Translations under genes and position numbers: made by a program
Part shown: one piece after another, positions 12,691 through 23,905 of the stretch
Layout: every line of letters begins with the position of its first letter
Numbering within the stretch: position 1 is the first letter of the stretch
Notes under the pieces: generated by a model
What the model saw: the letters and a program-made list of their open reading frames with translations, nothing else
Told to the model about the DNA's origin: nothing
The model's database searches: none
Source: Thunnus maccoyii
Taxonomy: Eukaryota; Chordata; Actinopteri; Scombriformes; Scombridae
Direction of reading: 5' to 3'
Length of the DNA: 64,000 nucleotides
Assembly (NCBI RefSeq): GCF_910596095.1
Contig: NC_056550.1
Span: forward strand, 24,920,001-24,984,000

Positions 12691-14863
12691 CCACTGCCGT
12701 TATGCACATTTTCTGAGTTTTCGAGAACAAGAAGTTGGTGGCGCTCCTTTTTCCAGTCGGGGCCATTAAATCATCAATCAGAAGAAGAGCACACAACACG
12801 ATGATGTAACTAATAATGTAGAAAACATGATGGAAATATGACATTTATGTTTCATGTGCTGATATCTGCCGCCATTTTTGGTCTCCTCAGTGGATGTTTA
12901 AGTGGTATGCTTTATGTATGTCATCATTTATTCAAAACATCTGTTTCCATCGTACTTTGTCGCATTTTTTCACCGCAGCCAAGGGTAAACTAAATGTCTG
13001 AAAAGGACAAAAGAAGAAAAAAAACACCTCAACCTGTTTAAATGTGGTTAAGAATGTTGTAACATTGCTATTCTTAAATAACAATCAGGGCGCCAGATTG
13101 TGAGATTTACCTCTCAGCATTTTTGACCTCTTAAAAGCATTTTTTTTCCTGAAATTAAGCTGTGGGTGGTTGTGATTAACTTCCCACCTGTGGTGACTGT
13201 GTGTGTGTGTGACTGATTCACTTTGAGGAAGGACAAATGATGGCATAATCTTTCTATTAGTATATGAATTCATAATAATTTCAATAATACATAATTGCCA
13301 GGATCACGCACTGAAAACAATCTAAATATCTTTTTTTTTCAGATGCTGTTTTTGCTGTTGCTGATGTCAAATGTAAAAAGAAAAATCTATTGCAGGATAA
13401 AGACGCAGCATCTGAAAACTGTTTCAACATAGAGGAGATATGATGTTGTTTTGCTTCTCTGAGCCGAACAGAACAAATTATATCAGCTGATAATCACACT
13501 TACACTGTCATAAACACAGTGGGGAACATTTTTCTAGAAAAAAAAAACACAAACAAACATATTTTCTCCCACAAGCTGAGCTGAAGTGACTGTTAAAAGA
13601 TAATGATACAGTTGTCAGAATGAGATATAGTAGTTTACAGATGTCGTGTCTGCATGAATGACAACAAATTCATTTTGACAAAACTGGTCACAGTGTTCTA
13701 GTGAAACAAATATAATACTAGTGGCTACAGAGACACTAAAGCCTCATCTGCTTTTTAAACATCATCATATAACACATGAAAAATATTAAATGCCTCAGTT
13801 TGTTGTTGTATGCCTACACACATGCTCCACTCATTAGATTACTGTGCTAATGTATTAATTACATGTGACAGTGGGATGAATTTTTACTCTAATGGACATG
13901 TGAATTAGCCTGTCTCTCTCAATAACACACCTATTCTTTAGATATTGAGAGAGAGAGTCTAATTAGTTTAATATTTGCATTCATTTCTGTTTTATTTATA
14001 ATGCCAAACCATTTTAAAATAAGCTTTATCAAGTGAGTTATTAAGAGAGAAGGATACTCAGCTGTTAAGACCATAAAGATCATAATCAACTCTATTTTTG
14101 ACTGCTTATTTTATACAGTCATCATGATGACAGAAACTTTCCATTAAAAATACAATTTGGGGTGTCCCCGTCTAATAAAGCAACCTTTATATTAAATAAT
14201 TTCCTAATGCTTCATAGATCTGTTATTAAGTAGATGTTTTTTTTAATTTTAGGTTGCCAGGTTGTGAAATATCTATTTTACTAGTGTTTATCTTCTCTGT
14301 TTTGTAATAATTCAGTTATAAATGTTGATAATGTATTCATAAATGCTTAATAAGTTGTTCATAGATACATTTTAGTCCAACACCTATTATCGCAAGCTAG
14401 TAGCCCAAAAGTGATTCTTATGAATGTTAGGCTATATATAACTGTAAATAATTTATTAATCATCTTATAAAGCCTGTATTAAGGTTGCCTTATTAGACAG
14501 TGGTGCCGTTTAACTTTAATGGACTCTGGATGCATTTAATGGGTCATTTTGGAGTGATAACTCCTTATTAACCCCTCAATTAAAGCTCCTATGAATCAAC
14601 ACATCAATAAACCTCTTTTCGTACCTGACTTGTATCTGGTGCAACATGTTTTAAAGAGTAATCTTGATTTTAGTGCAGTAATTAATGACATTTAACGGAT
14701 GGTGTGTTGTCGTACTGTTAAAAAAACGATCCACACTCTCAATGCTCAGGTGATCTTTCAGTGACAATATAACCATCCTGTCACCGCACAAATAACGCAC
14801 AGATCATCGCACTTTACATATATATATCTATAAATGCGTGAAGGAAAAACTCTTTCAACTTAC
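12691..14863. other. Probable intron/upstream AT-rich DNA, nothing recognised
   Basis: If the orphan first exon ending at 14864 is real, this segment is the start of its first intron. No exon, RNA gene or strong repeat was recognised; a short (GT)n lies at about 13199-13211. Confidence 0.4.
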
Positions 14864-15078
14864 CGTTTTTCGCTGAGACTTTTTCAAACCGCGATCACTC
14901 CCAGTTCCAGTCTGGTCCGGTGAATTAAGGATTTAATGAAGGAACAACGCGAGAAGAGTAGCTGCACTTGGTCTATTCCAGTGTGGGGATGTGTTTTAAT
15001 TTCATCCTCCGTCTGTGAACAGTCCGCTCCGGTCCCTGGTGAGTTTTTTCCCCCCTTCGCCTGTTCCCGGACTGACTG
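14864..15078 (-). other. Putative non-coding first exon of an unidentified - strand gene
   Basis: CpG dinucleotides cluster strongly from about 14880 to 15100 in otherwise CpG-poor DNA. On the - strand the segment ends in AAAACG followed by GTAAGT (donor G at 14863), a near-perfect splice donor. The only notable reading frame is a 66-codon one (15084-14884) resembling no family I know, so it is probably 5' UTR, possibly with an upstream ORF. No coding exon that would follow was found down to position 1, so the body of the gene probably lies off the left edge or starts after a long intron. In human, - strand genes with non-coding first exons (SSTR3, ELFN2) lie near CYTH4; identity here is a guess. 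Confidence 0.5.
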
Positions 15079-15120
15079 ATGCACTGGAAGTCACCGGCGG
15101 AGCATTATAACAGTCTCTTG
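15079..15120 (-). promoter_or_regulatory. TATA-type core promoter for the orphan first exon
   Basis: TTATAATG on the - strand (15110-15103) lies about 25-30 nt upstream of the CpG-rich exon, the right spacing for a TATA box. The predicted start is near 15078. A long TG/CA tract begins about 80 nt further upstream. Confidence 0.45.
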
Positions 15121-15189
15121 CTTGTAACTAGGTAACAGCTCTGCCTGCTCGCATGGAGTCAAGTAGGAGGTGTTAAAATCCTATGCTGG

Positions 15190-15260
<71 letters not shown>

Positions 15261-15271
15261 TGTGTGTGTGT
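15190..15271. repeat. (TG)n microsatellite, about 40 units
   Basis: Nearly uninterrupted TG dinucleotides with one TA interruption near 15254. Such tracts can adopt Z-DNA and are length-variable. It lies roughly 110-190 nt upstream of the inferred - strand transcription start. Confidence 0.95.
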
Positions 15272-15561
15272 TTATTATCTGTCCATATATAGCCTACTTG
15301 TTTTAATTGATTTGTTTGTATCTTGCATCTTTTTATGAAATATATACTTGTTATACACTATAAGTTTTAGTCGACATCACTTTAAATTATTTTACTGAGT
15401 TTAATTAAATATATATTTGTTAATATGTCCATACTGTTGTATTATGTGCATACGGGAACAGAACTTTAAGTAATAATAATACAATGACTGTCCCATTAAT
15501 GCATTGTGCTGTCAGGTTCATGTGTATTTATGTTAATGAGAAAGAAGTTACATCGCTGTCC

Positions 15562-16375
15562 CTTTAAAGGCCCAACAGTGCTTGTTTTGATCAAGCGGCA
15601 ACCTCCGGGGCTGAAAAATGAAGCCAATGCGAAAGTGCCAAAAACCTGCAATCTGTCTAATAGCCATCAGGGGGCGACTCCACTGGCTGCAAAAAGCAGT
15701 CTATGAGAAAATGACCCCACTTCTCTCTTGATTTATTTCCTCAATAAAGAGTTTCCTAATGAGTTTGTAGTCTCGATTGCTAGTTTCAAGTCTTCTATAC
15801 AGTATGGTGTTCATTTTGTAAATGATGGTCCCATTTAGAGTAAAATAGACGATAAAGCAGGGTATGCTTTAGGGCGTGGCTACGTTGTGATTGACAAGTC
15901 GTCACCACAGCAACAACGTTCCTTGCGTAATGTAGCCAATGGGTATGAGCGTAGCTGCTGTTATTTCACAGTGTGTTTTCAGTTCACTAAAGTAAATTGT
16001 AACATTGTGGTCGCCTAAAAAAAGACCCATCAATGAGTCGGATGATCAGTTTTTCCAGTGGGTACATTTTGTTTTAACGGTTTTAGGCCTGTTTTTCCCT
16101 AGCGAAAATTAGCGTTAGCATTAGCATTATCACTGTTAACCATTGCTTGTAAATGCATTGTGCTAACCAAGCTAGCAGCTAGCGGTCAATGGTCAGCTTC
16201 ACCCTCTCATCCAAATATGGTCACTTCTGGCTCCAAAAATCAAACATGGCAATGGCCAAATCCAAGATGGCGATGGTCAAATCGCTACACTCGAGGCTTC
16301 AGAAGTTCGCAAATCAATGGGTGACGTCACGGTGACTATGTCCATATTTTTTACAGTCTATGGTTTTGACCTCAT
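15562..16375. mobile_element. MITE-like fish repeat, about 0.8 kb
   Basis: Begins TTAAAGGCCCAACAGTG and ends in GGGTGACGTCAC, then TTTTTTACAGTCTATGG. Motifs such as CATCAGGGGGCGACTCCACT and CAATGGGTATGAGCGTAGC are those of a high-copy teleost element. A related end occurs at 12640-12680. The 66-codon frame at 15506-15706 falls across its start and is not a gene. Confidence 0.55.
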
Positions 16376-18435
16376 AAATCACATATTTAAATGTCAGCGC
16401 AAACCACGGTAGTGTAAAGGTGGTTTGTAAGAAGTTCTGTAGGTTGTATCTGAAATCTAAAGTGAGCTAATTTTTTTTTTTTTTTTGAGGTCCAAACCTT
16501 AAAAACCTTAAATCTTAATCATACTGGTAGCAACACTCATTTGAAACTTTAATGTAACATCTGTAACTTCTTGTTCAGTGGTTGTAATCTTGGAAGCACA
16601 CATACACATGTATTTTAAACGTCTTGATGTTACTGGATAAAAGGTAAAGTTGCTCATTATAGCTCCATCACCTGGTCAATCTGTGTAATTCTTTATTGAA
16701 TGTGTAGTGGCGCATATTTGAAAGCTCAACAGGGTTCAAAATAAGAAAACTGATAACAAGCAGTGAAAATTTCTCTGGATGTTCAGTCTAAACAGAAGTA
16801 TACAGGCTTAACTGAAAGAGTAGTTTTTATATTGTTAGACCAATTTAAATCCTTTCAGATTCATTTAGTTTAAATCATTGTTTATGTTTTACTTACTAAT
16901 AATTCTGACTCTATGAGGAACCAAATAAAAAGTTTTCTTTGCAAGCTGTATTCAAAAATCTGATAAATCCAGCTACCTGCTGTTCTCATGTAATAATTGA
17001 TCCCTACTCTGTCTGTTCTGTGCCATTACTTCATGCTTGTTTTGTCAGCACTGATTTTTTTTATAACTTGGCTCTGGAAAAAGCAATAAAAAAGCAATAA
17101 AGATACCATATGCACATCAAATGTTCATGAGATTGCTGACAATCCGGGTAAAATGGTTTTCAGCGCTGGTGATAAATAGAAGAAGACATTTTTCATTATA
17201 GATTTTTTTTTTTTATGTCTGTGTGTATGAGATAGTGTATTTTACAGCCTGCAGAGTGCTGTTGCTCCAGCACTGTTGCTATAGTTCTGGCTGATTAGTG
17301 CCACGGGTCTTGTAAAGCAGATGTGCCTCCAACATTCTTCTTTCAGATGTATGGATTGAGCAATGGTGATGCAACAGATCAATAGATCGTTATAAGATGC
17401 CCTTATGCACTATTATCACTTCTCCAGTGCTTTCACAAATGGACCATTCTGTGTTATAAAGGACTTCTTTCCCTCCAATGCTACAAAAGAGGCCTTCACT
17501 GTTGTTAAAAAGGCCATGACAGCGGGGATCATCTGCCCATTTGTTGCTGGAACAATGTCTGTGTGTGCCACATGAAGAGTCATTTCATGTTTCACATAAA
17601 ATTCACATTACATAAGTATGTCCTCTGCAGTGCACTTACAGTTATAGAATGTGTATCCTGCATGAGAAGGTGGGTGGATATCTCTCTCTCTCTTAGCATA
17701 CAAAGAGAAAAACCTTTCCCTCTTGTTTATTTAGAAAACTCCTCAACAAACTGGCAGATTAAAAATCTGAGGGATTAGAAATACTTTTTAAGGACATTTC
17801 ATGTATGAATGCTGAAATAGGAGATGTAAAAAATATTAGAGGCCTCCTGATAATGAGTTGCATCCTCATCAAGTCCCACATTGTCAAATCTGGTGTTGTG
17901 GGTACAGTATAACCAGGTCTAAAGCTCTAAATATATTAAACTTTTGGAATGTTTCGTATTTTGAGTATTAGGCTTTGTGCATCTTTTAGGCCACAAGAGT
18001 GCAGGAACTTACCAACCCATAACTGAACTTGTACCCATTGTCCTGGGTTCTGTTTTTGTTTCCTTTGCCTCTGGGAGCTAAATGCTGGTGCCAAATCAAG
18101 TTCCAGGTACTTGCAAGGGGAAGAAGGTAGCCTGTGATTGGTCAATTGGTTGTGTGATGTCATAGCTCAACTACAACAAGCACAACATAGCAGTAACCAC
18201 TATATCACTTCTGTGTGTACATCTTCAGTATGAGAATTATAATTGAATTTAATAGTTGAGAATATTGACTTTAATAAAACTTGGTCATTACCATATGAAT
18301 TCTGTATTCCCAATAAGGCTTGAGAAATACATTTAAAAATCCTACGTAACATTTACCCCACAAATGTTCTTGTTTCACGTTTTGCTGATGTTGATATTAA
18401 CTGTACTATTTGTAGAAAAGAAAATGAATCACTCA
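16376..18435. other. Non-coding DNA, nothing recognised
   Basis: Poly(T) tracts and AT-rich sequence; the 71-75 codon frames near 17563 and 17936 have no recognisable domain. Confidence 0.45.
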
Positions 18436-18468
18436 CTCTAACCCTAACCCTAACTCTAACCCTAACCC
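18436..18468. repeat. Interstitial telomere-like CCCTAA tract
   Basis: About five and a half CTAACC units with one CTCTAA variant. Vertebrate telomere repeat is TTAGGG/CCCTAA, so this is a short internal telomeric sequence in ordinary AT-rich DNA. Confidence 0.85.
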
Positions 18469-19510
18469 AAATTTGGGTCAGATTCAGTTGTCATTTCCAA
18501 CATAAACATAACTTTAAACTTTATATTGTAGATGTTATGAACATATTTTGAACGTAAAGACCCTAAAATTGATTTTATTGTGAATGTAATGGTTATAATG
18601 GGAAAAAGTTGTATTCACAAATATTTTTTTCAATTTTCCTTCATAAATCTACATATTTTATAAACCTCAAAATTTCTTCAAAACAAAAATTAAAGTATTA
18701 AATTATTTAAATTTAAAAAATAATGAAAAATATACAATTAATTAACTAATTAATTAATTTAATTAATCATTATTATTATTTTTATTATAATTATTATTAT
18801 AACTACATTTTTTAGAAAATTTTGAACATTAACCTGCCTTAACTTTTTTTTAGTTTTAATGTATTATTTTACTTACTTTGTTTTAGGTTTTTCTTTTTTT
18901 GTTTTATAATTTATAAAGTCTTCCAAAAAACAAAAAATCTTTCCCTGTTGTAAAATTGTTAACAGGTTGTTAAGTTCCCATAGTGGAAAAGCGGTTTAGG
19001 ATATGCAGGTAACGAGTGTTAATAAAGCAAATAAAGCAATATGCTTTGCTAGACTGTAAGCTACACAAAGCTAAGAACTTCTGAAATAAAGAAGCGTTTT
19101 ACTTTACTTACTGTGATAATTGTGTTGATGCTACCTCTGTATTAATTTTACAGTAGATGAACAAAAATCTTCCACCTTGTATGTATGTCATATCATGACA
19201 GTAGCAGAAATAAGAAATGACCTGGAAACAATAAACGTATTTAAATCAAAATGCAAAACAGGCACTAAAAGTTGTTTAACTATTTATGTACTTAAGTAGG
19301 ATTCTTCATGCAGGACTCTTAGAGTCTTGCTCTTAGAGAGCCACTTTCAATGGCAGGTCCTTTGAAGAGAGCCATACCTTTTAGCCTGGAGTGTAGACTG
19401 GAGCTGGGGCACGGCAACAGTTGGCTTGAGACTGGGCAGAGGCACCAAGAGGGGCATCACGGGCTCTCATCCAAGTGTGACAACAATGGTGCAGGTGGTC
19501 ATGCACAGAG
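18469..19510. other. Very AT-rich spacer
   Basis: Includes an AATTAATTAAT-rich stretch followed by TTATTATTA near 18735-18800. No gene signals were seen. Sequence from about 19330 to 19510 is less AT-rich and continues past the hAT insertion at 20295. Confidence 0.5.
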
Positions 19511-20286
19511 TAGGGATGTGAAGAGGGCCCAGTATTTGTATTTGTATCTGTATTTGTTGAGGCAGCAAAATTATTTGTATTTGTATTTGTATTCGAATAA
19601 AAGTAGAAAGAGGCTTAAAAATCCTGCTTTTGTTTTTTATTATGCTTTTAATTTTAGAAAATTCAAGTGTTCATGAATAAACTACCTTTTGAAGGAGGTC
19701 CCCACACCAGGTCTCAAACTTGAGTCTCCCGGAGCATAGATGCTGACTACTCAGCTAAAACTTTACTCATCGCCTCATTGCAGACAGACCTCTACCTTTT
19801 TATACACCCATAACACAGAGACAGCATACTGTGTAACGTGTAGGGAGGAACTTCAAAGGTGATTCTTGCTTTGCACTTTTCATTTATTGCCTATTTTTTA
19901 CAACCTAACTTTGTGGAAAGGAGAAAGGGAACAACAGGTTATAGAGAGTCCCTTGGGAGCACTTCACGTGTGTCAGTAGCTCAGCTTATCTCTGGGAAAC
20001 ACCCCCAACACTGGGAGTGATGTCCAAATTAGGAAATATGCGTCATGTAGCAGGTGGATGTGACTCCCCCCACTGAGACCTGCTGATAGATATAACAGCG
20101 GAGCAGAGGGGAGAGACTGAGATAGTGATGCAACCGATCTCCGCTGGTATTTGATGTTTTTGATGTTTTTTTTCTTCTTCCAGAAAACAAATTTTTAAAA
20201 AAATATTTGTATGAAACAAATATTCATAAAAAAACCCACTATTTGTGCTTTGCTGAATAATGTATTTGTATTCAGGCACACCCCTA
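19511..20286. mobile_element. Non-autonomous hAT-type DNA transposon with 8-bp target-site duplication
   Basis: The left terminus TAGGGATGTG and right terminus CACACCCCTA are inverted repeats (one mismatch in ten). The flanks GCACAGAG (19503-19510) and GCACAGGG (20287-20294) match in 7 of 8 positions, the 8-bp duplication typical of hAT insertions. Subterminal TATTTGTATTTG arrays occur at both ends. The element is 776 bp with no transposase frame, so it needed a transposase supplied from elsewhere. The 108-codon frame starting at 19350 runs into it and is spurious. Confidence 0.8.
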
Positions 20287-20294
20287 GCACAGGG

Positions 20295-21789
20295 GGAACT
20301 GCAACCTCGACCTCCCGGGCTCAAGCAGAGCGCCCTGACAGGTGAGGGTTTGGTGGAGAAGATCTGTGTCTGCTGGGTTCATGTCTCTGGCCAGATCGTA
20401 CCATTAGGTGAGGCGGAGCAGGTGAACTGGAGTGCAAACAAAGGTGCAAAGACAGGAATATGATAAGGTCATTTATTGTAAAGAAAGGTAAATGGGATGT
20501 AAGCCAGGGGAAGTTTGGACTGGTAGCTGGGAACCTGGAGTTGAGGCTAGGGCAGAGGCAAGCAGGTCTGGAGTGGGATCCGTGGGATTTGCACTGCTGG
20601 TCACAAAAAACAAGACATTTCTATCATCTAAGACATGGGGAAAATGTGATGGACCTTTTAAAATAATTTCTGGCATTTTACCAAAAAATCCAAGAATAAA
20701 AAAAAAACACTGATAATGATTATAATCATCGGTTGCAGCACTGCTTGTAATTGATTCAGTAACTATATCTTGTATCAAATATTTCAAACACCTCTTGATT
20801 ACAGCATATTTCCTATTTTAGTTATCATATATAAGTTACCAGCTTATCTATATGGCTTTGTCAGTAGGAAAAATACATCCATGTTCTTTGCATACCTTTG
20901 CAAAATCTATGTCTGTATTGTGTGGATCTGTAAGGCTTTTACAATTCATATTTTTCAAGGTGCACCATGCAAGAATCAGGTATTTCAGGAACTCACAGCA
21001 GAAGAGACCTAAACTGACAACTGGCCTCACCAGATAAAATCAAGGTTATCCATCTAATGATTCAGTCTGGAGCCAGCAGAATATAATATCACTATAGTAT
21101 TACACTCTCTTTATCATATATCGCACCACCCAGTGAGAGCGGTAAAGTACCTCAGGGAATGGACTCCTACAGCGTCAGAAAGGTCATGAAGAGTGCCCAC
21201 ATCTTTCTTGCCTGTCTTCATCGTTACAATAACAACGCTGTAAATGGCAAACTGTTTCCCTTTAGGGAAAAAAAACAAGCAAAAAAAGTCAATGAAACTG
21301 TCAAATTAAAATAATTCTGCATGGACGCCTTTTCTTTGCCCATTAATGGGTATGTCATACTCTTTGTTTCCATCTTGGGTTCATTACCAGATGTGATGTT
21401 TGTGTAATTAAATTGGCATGCTGGGTGTACAGTATGTGGGAGACTATTAAATTTACTTATCTGATACTGGCGAGCATTCCAGTGACATATAAGCAGCACG
21501 TCTCAGAGTGGGAGAGGTTCTTTGACTCTTAGCGATTTGTTATATTTCTGCAAAGACTTTGATGAGTCAGACAAGACAAGAGTGATGAGCTAAAAAGAGA
21601 CAAAGAGAGATCCTTGCTCTCGCCCTTCTAGCAGTCTAATGGGCTTCAAGGCCATGGCAATCGTTCAGCTATTCTTAAGTCTTATACATAAACTACTTAA
21701 TAGTGATGGAGCGTAACATCAAATTTTGAGGTACTTGTACTTCATATATTTCAATTTTCCACTACTTTCTACTTCACTACACTTTACAG
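20295..21789. other. Unrecognised DNA flanking the hAT insertion
   Basis: The 20295-20600 part is GC-richer and, with 19330-19510, looks like one interrupted sequence, possibly an older repeat. Frames of 60-104 codons on both strands overlap each other and show no domain. Confidence 0.35.
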
Positions 21790-21872
21790 GGAAGCAAGTC
21801 AAGTTAATTTGTGTAACACCTTTCAACAACAAGGCAATTCAAAGTGCTTTACGTAAAACATAAAAGGTTTGG
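21790..21872. repeat. Fragment of a LINE/SINE 3' end-like repeat
   Basis: GGCAATTCAAAGTGCTTTAC is a motif common to dispersed fish retroelement tails. The copy is short and directly abuts a family A MITE copy. Confidence 0.5.
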
Positions 21873-22299
21873 GTTTTCCTGTTATTTATATACTGTTATG
21901 ATGTCGGATGTCTATGTTAAACATAGTAAAAGTTACAAAACTTGAGGTGAATGTATGTAAAAATGAGCCCTAAAAGTCAAAAGCCCAGTTTTCAACCTGC
22001 TCTGAACGCTCCGTTTGCAAAGTTACCTCCACTTCCCCAATGAACTGAGGTCATATTGTTCATGCATGCCTACAAATGACCGTCTGTTATGTAGTCTTTG
22101 TTGCTAAGGTTGTTCCACGGGTTGTTCACTTTGTCCACTTGCATATTTCGGATCTTATTTGGCTTGACTGTGTACGGTTGTATTTGAGAAGTTGACATTT
22201 GAGTAAAGAACGAGAAAAAAAAGTGAAATCTTACTACTATTGTTTGTTTAAATAGTCTCTGGAGCCAGTGGGAGCCTCCAGAAGATAACCAATCAGAAG
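21873..22299 (-). mobile_element. TTAA-type MITE family A, copy 3 (truncated)
   Basis: Reverse copy sharing TATACTGTTATGATGTC, GTTGCTAAGGTTGTTC and TTGTATTTGAGAAGTT with the other copies. It ends inside the block AACCAATCAGAAG, so the outer third is missing. Confidence 0.7.
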
Positions 22300-23489
22300 A
22301 TGAAATAATAAATAAAATAATTTTCTTGTGTTTGCAGTAAAACGTATTTATTTGACAGCTAATTGCAATTTAATTTTAAGATTTACATTAAAAATATATG
22401 ATAAGCTTATAAAATACAATGCATTGTTAAAGACTGAAGCAATATGGTTGTTAGCAGTGCCACCAAAGAGGGATTTCTGTTCAAAACTTCACAGACAGTT
22501 TTATTTAGCTGTTTGAGGTCTAAAAAGGAAAAATTATCCAATATTTCACAAAAAACCCCAGCAAAGATGAGAAAAAGAAATCCAAATGAATACAAATTTG
22601 TGTACCAGGACTTAAGTTTTCTCTTCTTTCCTCTCATTAATCATCTCAGTAAAATGTTGCTTACACATTGATGCATCAGCATATACTTTTGATACTTTCA
22701 GTAAATTGTGCTGATAATATTTTTCATTCCAAGTAGGAATTTGAGTGCAGTACTTTTACTTGCGGTAGAGCATTTTTTATTTGTAGCATTTGCACTTTTA
22801 CTTAAGTAAAGGATCTGAATACCTATTCCACCACTGCAGATTCATAACTGAGCAGAAAGAGGCAATAGAGCTCTTGAGTTTAAAGGCTGACCTAAGTTCA
22901 ACCTGCTGAGGTGTGCTTGAATCAGACGCTGAAACCCTGCCGGCTTTAAGAGAGCAGACTCTAACCTCCAGCCTCTTTATGAAGGGGACTGGCAGAGAAG
23001 AGGAGACCTGCTTTCTCTCAGTGTGCTCCTATCAGTGAGCCCTCCAGTGATGAAATTTCTGACATTCAAGAAGTAAATTATTCTCCGGAAGGAAGGAGAG
23101 GCAGAGTGTCGGCCCGAGGCAAAATTGAAAATCTCTTGGAGCTTGAAAACTCCTCCATATTTAATCTCAAAAACCTCATAAAAAATAATTAATAATTGCT
23201 GCTGTATAATTGGATATAAATGACAATATAGTAAAATAGTTGTATATATGAAATGTCTATAGGAGAAGTGTAACAAATATGTGCATTGATAAACACTTAA
23301 AATGTCATTTTATCTGATTACAACTACATTATAGGGTGTTATAAAGTATTGTCATTTAATTATAAAATTAAATGTGTATATACAATAGATGGATTTCTGA
23401 GCAATGCCATCAGTGAGTTGTGTGACAAAGAGCTTATGAAAAGATCAAAATGTGAAGTTTTTGTGCCAAACAGCAGGAAATGTATGCTA
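22300..23489. other. Non-coding DNA, nothing recognised
   Basis: The reading frames here (up to 99 codons at 23276-22977) are AT-driven and without motif support. Confidence 0.45.
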
Positions 23490-23905
23490 GCATTACTTTA
23501 TTGTTTTCATGCAAATGTTACTTTGTTTTCATGCTAACATTACTTTATTGTTTTTAATTCTAATTTTACTTTGTTTTAATGCTAACATGACTATTGTTTT
23601 CATGGTAACGTTACTCCATTATTTCATGCTAACGTTACTTTGTTTTCATGCTAACATTACTTTATTGTTTTTAATGCTACTTTTACTTTGTTTTCATGCT
23701 AACATGACTATTGTTTTCATGGTAACGTTACTTTATTGTTTTCATGCTAACGTTACTTTATTGTTTTTAATGCTAATGTTACTTTGTTTTCATGCTAACA
23801 TGACTATTGTTTTCATGGTAATGTTATTTTATTGTTTTCATGCTAATGTTACTATTGTCTTCATGCTAACTTTACTTGATTGTTTTCATGTTAACATCAC
23901 TTGTC
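23490..23905. repeat. Minisatellite, about 17 units of 21-25 bp
   Basis: Units follow TGTTTTCATGCTAACGTTAC plus CTT or CTTTAT, lengths 21-25 nt. Unit variants (TTTTTAATGCTA, CATGGTAACG, AACATGACTAT) recur in the same order, indicating a higher-order period of about five units (roughly 117-121 bp). The 145-codon frame at 23509-23946 is the array read in one frame, giving a hydrophobic periodic peptide; it is not a gene. Confidence 0.9.

Noticed and set aside
14884..15084. 66-codon - strand frame as a real protein
   Set aside because: No family resemblance; it lies in a CpG-rich first exon that looks untranslated, so at most an upstream ORF.
23490..23905. Possible CRISPR-like array
   Set aside because: Units are contiguous with no unique spacers, in a vertebrate genome; it is a minisatellite.
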